Origin: Phycisphaerales bacterium
Lineage (GTDB): Bacteria > Planctomycetota > Phycisphaerae > Phycisphaerales > UBA1924
DNA: 64,000 nt
Direction of reading: 5' to 3'
Assembly: GCA_020846975.1 (NCBI GenBank)
Contig: JADLCX010000068.1
Coordinates: 17,199 to 81,198 of the forward strand
Shown here piece by piece: positions 1-9,362 of the stretch (its first letter is position 1; the number at the start of each line of letters is the position of its first letter). The notes beneath the pieces are model-generated. The model was not told the DNA's origin, did no database searches, and saw only the letters and a program-made list of their open reading frames with translations. The translations under genes were made by a program, and so were the position numbers.

Positions 1-1
1 G

Positions 2-529
2 ACCCGCCTGTGCGACGTGATGATGGCCGGGAGCAAGACCTACCGCGCGGTGATCGACCTGGCGCACCGCTCGTCCACCGACGATCTGGAGGGCGTGCTC
101 GTGCCCAACCCGGCCGTGTCGCCGCCGGATCGTGCGCGGATCGAGCACGTGTTGGAAGGGTTCGTGGGCGAGGTTCAGCAGCGGCCTCCCGCGCATTCGG
201 CGATCTGGGTCGATGGCGCCCGGGCGTACGAACTGGCTCGAGCGGGCGAGCTGGATGAGCTGCCGGCGCGGCCGGTGCGGATCGACGAGATCCGCGTGCT
301 GAGCTGGGCGTGGCCGCGGCTCGGGATCGAGGTGCGGTGCGGGAAGGGGACGTACATCCGCTCGCTGGCGCGGGATGTCGGGCTGGCGATCACGGGCAGC
401 CCGGGGTGTCTGGCCGCGCTCAGACGCACAAGGATCGAGCCGTTCGATGTCGAACAGGCACGCGAGTTGGAACGACTGCCGGAGTCATTGGCCAGGAGCG
501 ATCTGCTGCCGGTGCCGGCTGCGGGTTGA
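2..529 (+). CDS. truB: tRNA pseudouridine(55) synthase TruB, C-terminal part (cut by window start)
   Basis: Open from the first bases of the window to TGA at 527-529, so the N-terminal part with the catalytic aspartate lies outside. The visible part starts with a stretch ending KTYRAVIDL, matching the TruB segment in which (K/R)xYxA leads into the strand before the 'T.D.EG' motif (here STDDLEG). The C-terminal part holds the conserved CGKGTYIRSLARDVG, where the RNA-binding K-G-T-Y-I-R-S/T block is complete, followed by LRRTRIEPF. TruB makes pseudouridine 55 in the T loop of most tRNAs. About 175 residues are visible of an expected 290-310. Assignment is firm; catalytic competence cannot be judged from this fragment. 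Confidence 0.92.
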   Translation, partial: TRLCDVMMAGSKTYRAVIDLAHRSSTDDLEGVLVPNPAVSPPDRARIEHVLEGFVGEVQQRPPAHSAIWVDGARAYELARAGELDELPARPVRIDEIRVLSWAWPRLGIEVRCGKGTYIRSLARDVGLAITGSPGCLAALRRTRIEPFDVEQARELERLPESLARSDLLPVPAAG

Positions 530-539
530 GTGTGGTCGA

Positions 540-818
540 TCAGGCGCAAGCGGCGGCGATCTCGCGAGCGAGGCCGTCGCTCTGGGCATCCCATTGGACC
601 GAGTCCTGGGTGAAGCGGATGCTCAGACCCTCGCTCGCGAGATCGATGGAGCCCTCGAGCAGCAGCGCGGGCAGGTCGGTCGCGCGGGCGTCGCAGGTGA
701 TCTGCTGATCGGGGCGGCGCAGCGTGAGCCGCGTTCGGCCGAACTCGGCGAGGGTGCCGGCGATACGGCACGCGATCTCGAAGCGGCGGGATGGATCGGG
801 GTGAGCGGTGCCGGTCAT
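540..818 (-). CDS. Hypothetical protein, 92 aa
   Basis: I do not recognise a family. The ATG at 816-818 overlaps the stop of the upstream membrane-protein gene in an ATGA arrangement (815-818), which points to translational coupling and decides the start over longer in-frame extensions. The protein is soluble-looking, starts MTGTAHPDPSRRFEIACRI, and mixes charged and hydrophobic residues with two cysteines (C17 and C42) plus a C-terminal one. No signal peptide or membrane segment is visible. It reads like a small alpha/beta domain. Function unknown; its job is presumably linked to the membrane protein it is coupled to. Confidence 0.6.
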   Translation of the reverse strand: MTGTAHPDPSRRFEIACRIAGTLAEFGRTRLTLRRPDQQITCDARATDLPALLLEGSIDLASEGLSIRFTQDSVQWDAQSDGLAREIAAACA

Positions 819-2053
819 CGGTCGTCCGCAGGTCCGTTGTCGAGGATGGCCTCGCTCATGCCGGACGGTTGCGATGGCTGCGCGAGAGAGGATTCGGAAC
901 TCGAGAGCGAGCCGCCGACCATGCCCGAGGACCAGAGTTCGCCGACGTCCTGTCCATCTCCGACGCGGCGCATGGCGAGGAAGAGCGCGGTGGCGGCGCA
1001 CCACGCGTAGCTGACCATGACGGCCCACCCGCCGAGCCTGAACACGACAGTCGAAACCTTGACAAGCCCACCGCCCGTGGCGGCGAGCCTTCCCGCGGCC
1101 TGCGCGGACGAGTCCGGCTTGCCGAGGTCGGAGCCCGCGACGATCGCCGCGTGGGATGGGTCGAGCCACGCGCCTGCGCACGAGCGTGCAAAGCCGATCG
1201 CGAGGCTGACGATCACCAGCACCAGCAGGCCCAGCACGAGGCCCTGGACCGCCAGGATGAACAGGTAGAGCACCAGACGCAGGGGCCGGGAGAACACCAG
1301 CGCGAGGGCGTGCTGGGCGGCGTCGATCGCGTCGGCGCCCTCACAGACCACCGCGGGGATGAGCATCCAATGCCCGAAGGCCAGGCCCAGAAGGACCAGC
1401 GCGACCACCGCGCCGATGGCGAGGAACACGAGCCAGAAGAGCCCGCCGAGCACGCTCAGCACCCCCGTGGAAAACAGGGCCCAGCCCGCGATCGCCAGAA
1501 GAAGCGACGACACCCACACCAGCGCGAGCGGGAGAACAAGCGCGCCGAACAGCGATCGCCACCTGGAGAGGCCGATCGCCAGCGCCGACGGCCAGGGGAT
1601 CGGCTTTGACCACGCCAGCTCGGTCGCGGCCGTGCGGCTGATCGCGCCGCCGACGATCGCCGTGAGCAGCAGCAGCGCGGGCAGGAACAGCACCGTCGTG
1701 AACGGGATCGCGCGAACGCACGACCACGGTTCGATCACGAACGCGGCGAGCAGGCCCGACGAGGCGCCCTCGGCGCGGCCGGTCCACGAGGCCGAGGCGA
1801 ACGCGGACAGGCCGCGGACGGCGCGTTCGCCGTGTTCGGCCAGTGTGTTGGAGCGTGCGGACCCGTCCATCAGGTCCGCCAGCGAGAGCAGGGCAAAGGC
1901 ACCGAGCAGGAACATGAGCGAGATGCCCACCCGCGCAGGCCGGAGAGCGAGCCTCGCGGCGCTGAGCAGGATGGGCCATGTCAGTTCCGCGAACAGGTCC
2001 TCGAGGATCGGTTGCGGGGGCGTGGAGCGCGGGGGTGACGGGGCTGCTGCCAT
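815..2053 (-). CDS. Multi-pass membrane protein of unknown function, 412 aa
   Basis: After an N-terminal Pro-rich cytoplasmic stretch (MAAAPSPPRSTPPQ) the protein has about six hydrophobic segments. Examples are VGISLMFLLGAFALLSL, TVLFLPALLLLTAIVGG, FWLVFLAIGAVVALVLLG and LYLFILAVQGLVLGLLVLV. A soluble loop with a conserved-looking DAIDAAQHALALVFSRPLR helix sits between segments four and five. The C-terminus is Ser-rich and polar. The ATG at 2053 is preferred to an in-frame ATG 16 codons upstream, which would overlap the neighbouring thioredoxin-like gene. It overlaps the following 92-aa gene by 4 bp. Such integral membrane proteins without a named family are common in Phycisphaerae; no transporter or enzyme motif is visible. 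Confidence 0.75.
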   Translation of the reverse strand: MAAAPSPPRSTPPQPILEDLFAELTWPILLSAARLALRPARVGISLMFLLGAFALLSLADLMDGSARSNTLAEHGERAVRGLSAFASASWTGRAEGASSGLLAAFVIEPWSCVRAIPFTTVLFLPALLLLTAIVGGAISRTAATELAWSKPIPWPSALAIGLSRWRSLFGALVLPLALVWVSSLLLAIAGWALFSTGVLSVLGGLFWLVFLAIGAVVALVLLGLAFGHWMLIPAVVCEGADAIDAAQHALALVFSRPLRLVLYLFILAVQGLVLGLLVLVIVSLAIGFARSCAGAWLDPSHAAIVAGSDLGKPDSSAQAAGRLAATGGGLVKVSTVVFRLGGWAVMVSYAWCAATALFLAMRRVGDGQDVGELWSSGMVGGSLSSSESSLAQPSQPSGMSEAILDNGPADDR

Positions 2054-2097
2054 GTTGGGGTCATGGTACAGCGCCGATCGTTGCCACGCATGGTGCG

Positions 2098-2670
2098 TCA
2101 ATCCCCGTGGCGGGTCCGCAGTTTGGTGCTCAGACGAAGCAGCAGGTGCGCCCGCTCGAACTCGTCCACCCAGTCCTGGCGCGTCGCGGCGATTTCGTCT
2201 TCGGGAACAGGGGCGCCCGGCAGCGGGCAGGAGGGCCCGAGTTGGCGTGCCGCGAGGGCGCGGTAGCGAGAGAGCGTCCGATCGCCAGCCAGACCGACGA
2301 AGTCAAAGTCTTCGTTCGCCAGAAGCAGGACCGGCACGCGGTCGCCGCCGCAGATGCGCAGCAGCCCGGACAGGTCCTTGTGCTGGTCGCGGTCGAGGAA
2401 ACGCAGGTCGATGGCCGACGGGTTGGCGCGGGCGATGTGGTCGAGAAACGGGCACTGCTGGACGCAGTCGCCGCACCAGATGCCGGAAATGCACAGCGCG
2501 TTGATGCGGCGAACAAACCCGGCGACAAGCGAGGACTGGGCGGTCGTCAGGGCGGATCGGGCGTGGAACGCGCTCCAGTTCGCCCGCTCGTTGGGCTTTC
2601 CGGTCTGCACGTAGTCGGCGTAGTTCAGAGCGAGCGAGAACTTGGATCGGAAAAAGTCGTTGGTCAGCAT
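2098..2670 (-). CDS. Thioredoxin-fold protein with CGDC motif, 190 aa
   Basis: The central part carries GIWCGDCVQQCP, a thioredoxin-type C-x-x-C (CGDC) after a Trp. It is followed by the expected beta-alpha-beta pattern and a cis-Pro-like segment DRVPVLLLANEDF, as in thioredoxin-family proteins with a CGDC/CPDC motif. The N-terminal 55 residues form a helical extension. The C-terminal part (EDEIAATRQDWVDEFERAHLLL) is also helical and is shared by standalone planctomycete and Bacteroidetes homologues. No signal peptide is visible, so it is probably cytosolic and could act as a thiol reductase or isomerase. It lies 25 bp downstream of mutS on the same strand, so co-transcription is possible although no functional link is evident. 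Confidence 0.75.
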   Translation of the reverse strand: MLTNDFFRSKFSLALNYADYVQTGKPNERANWSAFHARSALTTAQSSLVAGFVRRINALCISGIWCGDCVQQCPFLDHIARANPSAIDLRFLDRDQHKDLSGLLRICGGDRVPVLLLANEDFDFVGLAGDRTLSRYRALAARQLGPSCPLPGAPVPEDEIAATRQDWVDEFERAHLLLRLSTKLRTRHGD

Positions 2671-2695
2671 GGTCTTGGTTGCGTGGCCGGGAGGA

Positions 2696-5482
2696 TCAGT
2701 GTTCGGTCAGCGACTTGAGTTGCCGCAGCGCATCAAACGCCTGCAGCGGTGAGAGGCCGTCGATCTTGATCTCGCGGAGCTGATCGACGGCCGGGTGCGG
2801 GACAAACTCGGTGAACAGGGACATCTGGCCCGAACGCGGGTGCGATGCGATCCCGCCCGTGTCGTGGCTGCGCGAACGCCGGCCGTTCGCGGAAGGCGTT
2901 GATCCGTCGGACGGTTCCTCGCCGAGCGGGTGATGGTGCACGGCGAGCGAACCGAGCACCTCGCGGGCACGGCCGATCGTGCGTGCCGGAAGGCCCGCGA
3001 GCTTGGCGACGTGGATGCCGTAGCTCTGATCCGTCCTGCCGGGCAGGATGCGGTGCAGAAAGACGATCTCGTCGTTGAACTCCCGCACCGCGACGTGCAG
3101 GTTGATCACGCGGCCGGCGAGACGCTCTTCGAGATCGGTCAGTTCGTGGTAGTGCGTGGCGAAGAGCGTGCGCGGTCCGGGTCGGTCGGCTTCGGCGGCC
3201 GATGCCAGGGTCTCGGCGATCGCCCACGCCAGGCTGAGACCGTCGAGCGTGCTGGTGCCGCGTCCGATCTCGTCGAGGATGATCAGGCTGCGCGGCGTCG
3301 CGTGGTTCAGGATTCTCGCGGTCTCGGTCATCTCGACCATGAACGTGGACTGTCCCGCGTGGAGCGCATCGTCGGCGCCGATGCGGGTGAAGATGCGGTC
3401 GGTCAGGCCTACGACGGCGCGGTCGGCGGGGATGAAGCTCCCGGTGTGGGCGAGCAGGCTGAGCAGCGCGGCGGTGCGGATGTACGTGGACTTGCCGGCC
3501 ATGTTCGGGCCGGTGATGAGCGCGAGCGTGGCCTGTGCCGGGGACGGCGAGTCATCACCACCGAGTTCGAGGTCGTTGGGAACAAACCGTGACTCCAGCA
3601 GCTCGTCGAGCACCGGATGCCGACCCTGATGGATCCGCAGCACCGGGGCATCGGTGATCTCCGGCCGCACCCATCGCCGACGATGGGCCTTCTCGGCGAA
3701 GCAGGCCAGGACATCCAGTTCGGCGCAGACGTCCGCGAACGTGGTGATCGAACCGATCAGCGCGGACGCTCGCCGGCACAGTTCGTCGAAGATCGCGTGC
3801 TCTCGCTCGAGCGCGCGGGCCTCGGCGTGCCGGATCTTCGACTCGAACTCCTTGAGTTCGGGCGTGATGTACCTCTCGGCGCTCTTGAGCGTCTGCTTGC
3901 GGGTGAAGTCGGTCGGCGCTCGCCGAGCCTGGGCGGCGGGCAGTTCGATGTAGTACCCGAAGACGCTGTTGTAGCCAACCTTGAGCGACGGAAGTTCATG
4001 CTGGTCGATGAGCCGCTTCTGGTACTCGGCCATGAACCCGGCCGCGTCGCGCTGGAGGGTGCGGGCCTCGTCGAGAGCCGCGTCGAATCCATCGCGGATG
4101 AGACCGCCGTCACGGAGGTGGTTCGGCGGCGAGTCCACGCACGCGGTCGTGATTGCGCCGGCGAGGGTCGAGAGCGCGACGGCGAGCGGGTCGATCGTGT
4201 TGAGGTGGCGTGCGAAGGCTCGCGCGTTGGTCAGCGCTTCGGAGACGCCGCGGATGTGCGCGAGCGATCGGCCGAGTGCGAGCAGATCGCGAGGGCCGGC
4301 GCGCCCGAGCGCCAGCCGGGCCGCGATCCGTGCGATGTCCTGGACCTGGGCGAGTTCGTCGGTCAGTTGTGATGCGGCGCGGCGGTCCTCCAGGAGCGTC
4401 GAGACCGCGTGCTGCCGCGCCTCGATCCCGCCGATATCGCAGAGCGGAGCGCACAGCCACTCGCGGAGGAGTCGCCGGCCCATCGGCGTCCGGCAGCCGG
4501 GGAACGTCCTGGAAGCGCCGAATACGCCGCAGAGCGAGGCGTCGGGCGAGTCGGGCGTCGGGGGGCGGATCGTGGCGAGCACCTCGAGCGATCGCAGCGA
4601 GGTGGCGTCAAGCCGGCAGAGTCCTGTGGCATCGTCGCGGCGTGGGGGTTGGAGGTGCGCGAGCGATCGGGCACGACCCTCGGGCGTGGATTGACCCGTC
4701 GTGCTCCCCGCGCTCGCCGCCAACTGCGTGCTGACGAGATACCTCACGATCGCGCCCGCCGAACGCAGCAGCGGATCGTCGTCGGCGAAGCCGAAGCCCG
4801 CCATGGTCGAAACGCCGAACTGGGCGCGGATCGCTTCGGCCGCCTCGTCCTGCCGGAAGTGCCACGCGGGTTGTGGCGAGCCGGAGACGCCGAGCGCTGT
4901 CAGGATGGTGGCGATCCGCGGCGGCGTGTCTCCTACGGCGGTCGCGGCGAACAGCAGTTCGCCGACCTGGTGACGGGCGAGTTCGTCGCCGACCGTCGCG
5001 GCGGTGGATTCGAGCGTCAGGAACCGACCGGTCGAGAGATCGGTGATGGCCGCCGCGACCCGCGCGCTCGGAGCGTCGCCGGAATCGAGGAAGCAGACCG
5101 CCGCGAGCGTTCGAGACGAGTCCGGGGAGAGCAGGGAGTCGTCCACAAGCGTGCCGGGTGTGAGCACGCGGTCAACCGCTCGATCGATCACCCCCTTGGC
5201 TTCGGACGGGTCCTGCACCTGCTCGGCCACCGCGACCCGGAAGCCCTTGTCGATCAGTTTTCGGAGGTAGTTTTCAAGCTGGTGGAACGGGACGCCCGCC
5301 ATGGGCACGCCCTCGGTCCGCTGGGTGAGCGTGAGGCCGATCGCCTTCGAGACGTTCACGGCATCGTCGTCGAACATCTCGTAGAAGTCGCCGATGCGGA
5401 ACAGCAGCACGCAGTCCGGGTGCGCCCGCTTGAAGCGGTAGTACTGACGCATCGCCGGGGTGTCGCGGGGGTCCGTGGCCAT
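2696..5482 (-). CDS. mutS: DNA mismatch repair protein MutS, 928 aa
   Basis: MutS recognises mismatches and small loops and starts methyl-independent or directed repair with MutL. All parts are visible. The N-terminal mismatch-binding domain has the Phe-x-Glu clamp (F33-Y-E35 in GDFYEMF). The connector and lever/clamp regions follow. The C-terminal ATPase has a Walker A GPNMAGKST around residue 658, DEIGRGTSTLDG (Walker B and D-loop) and TLFATHYHEL. The length fits the family (850-930), with a short Ser/Arg-rich insertion near residue 845 (DGSTPSANGRRSRSHD) ahead of the C-terminal tail. The ATG at 5482 gives MATDPRDTPAMRQYYRFKR, the usual beginning 'TPMMQQY'. Complete and apparently functional. 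Confidence 0.98.
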   Translation of the reverse strand: MATDPRDTPAMRQYYRFKRAHPDCVLLFRIGDFYEMFDDDAVNVSKAIGLTLTQRTEGVPMAGVPFHQLENYLRKLIDKGFRVAVAEQVQDPSEAKGVIDRAVDRVLTPGTLVDDSLLSPDSSRTLAAVCFLDSGDAPSARVAAAITDLSTGRFLTLESTAATVGDELARHQVGELLFAATAVGDTPPRIATILTALGVSGSPQPAWHFRQDEAAEAIRAQFGVSTMAGFGFADDDPLLRSAGAIVRYLVSTQLAASAGSTTGQSTPEGRARSLAHLQPPRRDDATGLCRLDATSLRSLEVLATIRPPTPDSPDASLCGVFGASRTFPGCRTPMGRRLLREWLCAPLCDIGGIEARQHAVSTLLEDRRAASQLTDELAQVQDIARIAARLALGRAGPRDLLALGRSLAHIRGVSEALTNARAFARHLNTIDPLAVALSTLAGAITTACVDSPPNHLRDGGLIRDGFDAALDEARTLQRDAAGFMAEYQKRLIDQHELPSLKVGYNSVFGYYIELPAAQARRAPTDFTRKQTLKSAERYITPELKEFESKIRHAEARALEREHAIFDELCRRASALIGSITTFADVCAELDVLACFAEKAHRRRWVRPEITDAPVLRIHQGRHPVLDELLESRFVPNDLELGGDDSPSPAQATLALITGPNMAGKSTYIRTAALLSLLAHTGSFIPADRAVVGLTDRIFTRIGADDALHAGQSTFMVEMTETARILNHATPRSLIILDEIGRGTSTLDGLSLAWAIAETLASAAEADRPGPRTLFATHYHELTDLEERLAGRVINLHVAVREFNDEIVFLHRILPGRTDQSYGIHVAKLAGLPARTIGRAREVLGSLAVHHHPLGEEPSDGSTPSANGRRSRSHDTGGIASHPRSGQMSLFTEFVPHPAVDQLREIKIDGLSPLQAFDALRQLKSLTEH

Positions 5483-5552
5483 CGGGTGGCCATCGTAGGT
5501 TCATGGTCGCGGCGATCGCGAGACAATGGCGGCTCCGCGCCGCGGGCTCGCG

Positions 5553-7760
5553 CTATTTCGCGAGCTTCGCGATCACGCGCCACAAGTCGTGCGGATCGAG
5601 CGATCGGCCGGTCGCCTGGTTGAATCGGTTGAGCAGGAGCTCGAATCGAGGGGTGAAAGGCAACTGATCGCGCTGACCGAGCGAGCCGACCGACTCGATG
5701 ATCGCGGAGGTGAGCCATTCCTCTTCCGATTCGGAGAGTCGCGGAGGGCGGCTGGGGGCGCGCCCGATCGGCGGCAGTTTCCCCGCCTTGCGGATGTTCT
5801 GCAATCGACGGAAGACGGCTTGCTCGCCCATTCCCGCCTCGGCCGCGCCCGCGGCCTCGCACAGGTGCAGAAAATCCTCGGTGTAGGGCAGATCGTCCAG
5901 CGTGCGCCCGATCGCGACGTAGGTCTCGATCAGCTTCTGATTGAACTTCGAGACCGTGGTGCCGCCCGCCGGGTCGTCATCGGCGAACAACTGGGTGGCC
6001 GGCTCCGGCGCGGCGGGCGCATCGACCGCCGCCGCCCGTACGCGGCCCTTGCGAAGGATCGGCGTCGCCGGGCGGGCTTCGCTTGCGCGAGTTTCGGATT
6101 GCTGTGCGGCGATCGAAGTCGGAGGTGGCGGGCCCTTGATGAACGCCGCAGCCGGCTCGGCGGGCGGCGGTGGGGGAGGGGGAGGAGGCGGCGTGCTGGC
6201 GAGCGAACCGGATTCGCCGCGAGGTGCGGATCGAGGTGAGGGCTTTCGCGGGGCAGCCTCCCCGCGAGGTTGGAACACGTCCTGATACCCGCCGCGCGTG
6301 AGCCCGGCGTGGCCGGCCGAGCGGTACGCGAGCACGGCGTTCTCCGCGCCGAGCGCGGCGATCACCCTTGAGGCATCGATGGCCGGCCACGTCAGGCCCC
6401 GCGACTTGAGGGCCGCGACCAACTCCTGCGGCGCAAGTTCGCTCAGCGAGTTCCGGCCCGACGAATCGCAGAGCTGAACGAGCGCGCCCACGACCTGGTG
6501 CGCCGTGCGGAAGGGAACACCGCCGACGACCAGTTGCTCGGCCAGGATCGTCGCGTCGAGGTGGCCGCGGTCGAGCCCGCCGCCCGCTTCGCGGATCGAG
6601 TCCTGGTCGAACCTCGCGCTGGCGACGATCCGCGCCGCCATCCGCAGGCAGTCCGCAACCGTGTCGTACGCGGCGAACACATGCCGCTTGTCCTCCTGCA
6701 GGTCACGGTTGTAGCCGATCGGCAGGCCCTTGCAGATGGTGAGCAGCGCGGTGAGGTGGCCATAGACACCGCCGCAACGGCCGCGGATCAGCTCGAGCAT
6801 GTCCGGGTTCCGCTTCTGCGGCATCATGCTCGACCCGGTCGTGAACCGTTCGTCGAGTCTGAGGAAGCCAAACTCGGTGGTGCAATACAGCACCCACTGC
6901 TCGGCCAGACGTGACAGGTGCATGGCCGTGCGAGACAAGCCGTACAGGAAGTCCAGGGCCTCGTCGCGGCTGGCGGTGGCGTCGATGCTGCTGGGCGACG
7001 GCGCGTCGAATCCCAGGGCCGCGGCGGTCGCGGAACGGTCGAGCGGGAGCGTCGATCCGGCCAGTGCGCCCGATCCGATCGGGCACTCCGATGAGTTCTG
7101 GGCGCACAACCGATCGAGCAGGTTGCGGTCGCGCGCGAACATCGTGTCCCACGCGGCCAGTTCGGCGCCGAGCGTGATCGGCTGCGCCCGCTGGAGGTGC
7201 GTATAACCGGGCAGCACGATCGTTCCCTGAGCCGCCGCGAGCGAGGCGAGCGCGTTCCGCAGGGCATCGAGTTCGCCGACGATCGAACCGGCCGCGTCCC
7301 GCAGCCAGAGCCGGAGGTCGAGCGCGACCTGATCGTTCCTCGACCGTCCGGTGTGCAGGCGCCGCCCCGCATCGCCGATCTTGGCGATCAACGCGGCCTC
7401 GATGCACATGTGCACATCTTCGAGCTCGACTTTCCAGCCCGACCAGCGTGCGATACCCGCCGATTCAATCTCGGACTTGATCTCGGCCAGTCCGCGCACG
7501 ATCGCGTCGAGGTCGGAGGTCGTGATCAGTCCGACACTCTCCAACATGCCGGCGTGCGCGATCGAGCCGCGGATGTCGGCGTCGTAGAGCCGGGTGTCGT
7601 AGCTCAGAGACTCCACGAACCTCGCGGCCAGCGGATCGGACGCCGAGCCCTCGCCGGACTTGGCGTGCTCCCACGGCTTTGCGCTCGGCTGGGGCGACGG
7701 GTCCGATGTTGGGCCCGACGCCGGTGTGTGTGCTTGGGGAGTTCGTGGGGGGACGCTCAT
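5553..7760 (-). CDS. argH: Argininosuccinate lyase fused to an extra C-terminal domain, 735 aa
   Basis: Residues about 20-490 are a complete argininosuccinate lyase (final step of arginine synthesis: argininosuccinate to arginine plus fumarate). They include HTGRSRNDQVALDLRLW, the T-H-L-Q-R-A-Q-P motif and the superfamily signature GSSMMPQKRNPD at about residue 306. Normal ArgH is about 460 aa. Here the frame continues through a low-complexity linker with ten consecutive prolines (about residues 522-532) into a charged domain of about 145 residues, from DDDPAGG to the end. That domain has the segment IETYVAIGRTLDDLPYTEDF, which resembles short standalone planctomycete proteins I cannot name. 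No stop or frameshift interrupts the join. The start is uncertain: ATG 7760 is used, and an ATG at 7823 would add 21 residues. Confidence 0.9.
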   Translation of the reverse strand: MSVPPRTPQAHTPASGPTSDPSPQPSAKPWEHAKSGEGSASDPLAARFVESLSYDTRLYDADIRGSIAHAGMLESVGLITTSDLDAIVRGLAEIKSEIESAGIARWSGWKVELEDVHMCIEAALIAKIGDAGRRLHTGRSRNDQVALDLRLWLRDAAGSIVGELDALRNALASLAAAQGTIVLPGYTHLQRAQPITLGAELAAWDTMFARDRNLLDRLCAQNSSECPIGSGALAGSTLPLDRSATAAALGFDAPSPSSIDATASRDEALDFLYGLSRTAMHLSRLAEQWVLYCTTEFGFLRLDERFTTGSSMMPQKRNPDMLELIRGRCGGVYGHLTALLTICKGLPIGYNRDLQEDKRHVFAAYDTVADCLRMAARIVASARFDQDSIREAGGGLDRGHLDATILAEQLVVGGVPFRTAHQVVGALVQLCDSSGRNSLSELAPQELVAALKSRGLTWPAIDASRVIAALGAENAVLAYRSAGHAGLTRGGYQDVFQPRGEAAPRKPSPRSAPRGESGSLASTPPPPPPPPPPAEPAAAFIKGPPPPTSIAAQQSETRASEARPATPILRKGRVRAAAVDAPAAPEPATQLFADDDPAGGTTVSKFNQKLIETYVAIGRTLDDLPYTEDFLHLCEAAGAAEAGMGEQAVFRRLQNIRKAGKLPPIGRAPSRPPRLSESEEEWLTSAIIESVGSLGQRDQLPFTPRFELLLNRFNQATGRSLDPHDLWRVIAKLAK

Positions 7761-7896
7761 TTCGGTCCGGCTTCGTGCTGGGCGGATGGTTGACGGCAGG
7801 GGCGATGCGGGAGGGGCGAACATTCCGCGGAGATCGGCCGCGGCGAAGTTGGGCTTGCGCTGCGGGCTGTGCGGCCTGCGGAAGCCCGCGAGGACG

Positions 7897-9282
7897 CTAC
7901 GGATGCGAGGGCGGGACGGCCGGTGCGGGACCTTCGGGCCGCTGGTCGGGCAGGTTATCGAACAGGTGCGCGGGGTCTGAGAATCCACCGGCCCCGGGAT
8001 GCACCTCCGCGATCCAGAGCTGGCTGGAAGGTCTGGTCTCATCGCCGATGATCGGTCCACGCTGCGCGGTCCACATCATGAGCCTGCCGTCGTCGGAGAA
8101 GACCGGCAGGACATCCGCGCCGGTCGAGAACGTGACGCGACGCTTGCGGAGTTGTGAAGCGGCCTTGGCCGTATCCACCTCGACGGCGAAGATCTCGTAG
8201 TTGCTGTGCCCGACACCCGACGAGCCGTAGACGAGGAACCTGCCCGACGGGTGCCAGTAGGGGGCCCAGTTGACGTGCTCGTCGTCGGTGACTTGGTGCT
8301 CGCTGACGATGCCGACGGGTACACCGGACTCGTCGAACTTCAGCCTGGCGACGAACAGCTGCAGCAGGTCGTCGCCGCGCCGATCGGAGCGGTAGCAGAT
8401 CATCGTGTTGTCGGGGCTGAAAAAGGGCCCGCCGTCGTACCCGTCGCCGTGCACGATCTCGTGATGCTGCTTTGTTTGCGTGTCGTAGATCCAGATGTCG
8501 GCATCGGGTCGGCCGCGTGTCGGCTCGTCGCGGACATGGGCGTAGAGGATGAAGCGGCCGTCCTTGCTGTACGAACACTCGGCGTCGTAGTTGGCGCGTG
8601 TGAATACGGCACCGAACCTCTGATCGCCCATGGCGAGAAAAACGCTCGGCCCGTGGAGCGCTGGTTGCGTCCGTGGAGACGCGGAGTCGCCCATCGCCGC
8701 CCGCAGCGATTCACCGCTCAGTCGAACCACCTCCATCTCCGCGGGAAACATCCACACGTACTTCCGCGTGCCGACCTGGAAGCCGGACTTCTCGTTGTTC
8801 GCCGGCCGTCGCATGGTCGAGCCGAACAGGAGCGTTCCGGGCTCGGTCGGGTGGAACCACCCGCACGTGTTCGCCGAGCCGTCCGGGCTGATCTTGACGG
8901 GCTCCTCGGTCGCGGTGATGTGACCGGAGGCATCACGCGTCAGTTTCGCGACGTACATCGCGTAGAACGGGTCGGGATCGGCGCCCTTCGGTGCGACGGC
9001 GACAGCCTGAAACACCACCCAGCTCGGCGGCGTGTGGTGGTCGAAATACGCCTCGCCCGCCTTGTAGAACCTGTCGCGCGAGGTGATCTGCACGTGGTTG
9101 GTGAGCAGCGGCCGCTCCAGCGAGCGCCAATCAAGGCCGTCGGTCGGTGGCGCGGTCGTCGCCGGCTGCGAGGACCGGCTGTGCGCCGACTCGGAGGAGC
9201 GTGCCTCGGGCTCATCGTGTTTCGGAGAGCAGCCGCCGGCCGACGTCAGCAAGGCGATCAGCAGTGGGGTCGTTGTGCGCAT
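7897..9282 (-). CDS. TolB-like beta-propeller lipoprotein, 461 aa
   Basis: A signal peptide with a lipobox-like end (LLTSAGGC, then SPKHDEPEARSS) suggests a lipid-anchored periplasmic or surface protein. The body contains WD40-like/PD40 blades, seen as repeated 'S.DG..I.Y', 'FSPDNTMICYRSDRRGDD', 'HPSGRFLVYGSS' and 'FSDDGRLMMWTAQRG'. This is the pattern of the TolB C-terminal propeller and of the many 'WD40-like beta propeller repeat' lipoproteins in planctomycetes. ATG 9282 is chosen because it gives the signal peptide; the upstream in-frame extension overlaps the promoter of the divergent pseudouridine synthase gene. It is not TolB itself, since the TolB N-terminal domain is absent. Probable role: protein-protein interaction or carbohydrate binding in the envelope. 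Confidence 0.8.
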   Translation of the reverse strand: MRTTTPLLIALLTSAGGCSPKHDEPEARSSESAHSRSSQPATTAPPTDGLDWRSLERPLLTNHVQITSRDRFYKAGEAYFDHHTPPSWVVFQAVAVAPKGADPDPFYAMYVAKLTRDASGHITATEEPVKISPDGSANTCGWFHPTEPGTLLFGSTMRRPANNEKSGFQVGTRKYVWMFPAEMEVVRLSGESLRAAMGDSASPRTQPALHGPSVFLAMGDQRFGAVFTRANYDAECSYSKDGRFILYAHVRDEPTRGRPDADIWIYDTQTKQHHEIVHGDGYDGGPFFSPDNTMICYRSDRRGDDLLQLFVARLKFDESGVPVGIVSEHQVTDDEHVNWAPYWHPSGRFLVYGSSGVGHSNYEIFAVEVDTAKAASQLRKRRVTFSTGADVLPVFSDDGRLMMWTAQRGPIIGDETRPSSQLWIAEVHPGAGGFSDPAHLFDNLPDQRPEGPAPAVPPSHP

Positions 9283-9362
9283 GAAGGCTCCGGTTGTGGA
9301 CGCGGCAAGTGTAGAGTGCGACCATTCGCGGCATCGGCCCCCCGCCGACGCGATTGTTGCGC

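Noticed and set aside
6100..6300. A frameshift between ArgH and the following C-terminal domain
   Set aside because: The frame runs on without a stop or shift across the polyproline linker, so a real fusion is the simpler reading unless resequencing says otherwise.
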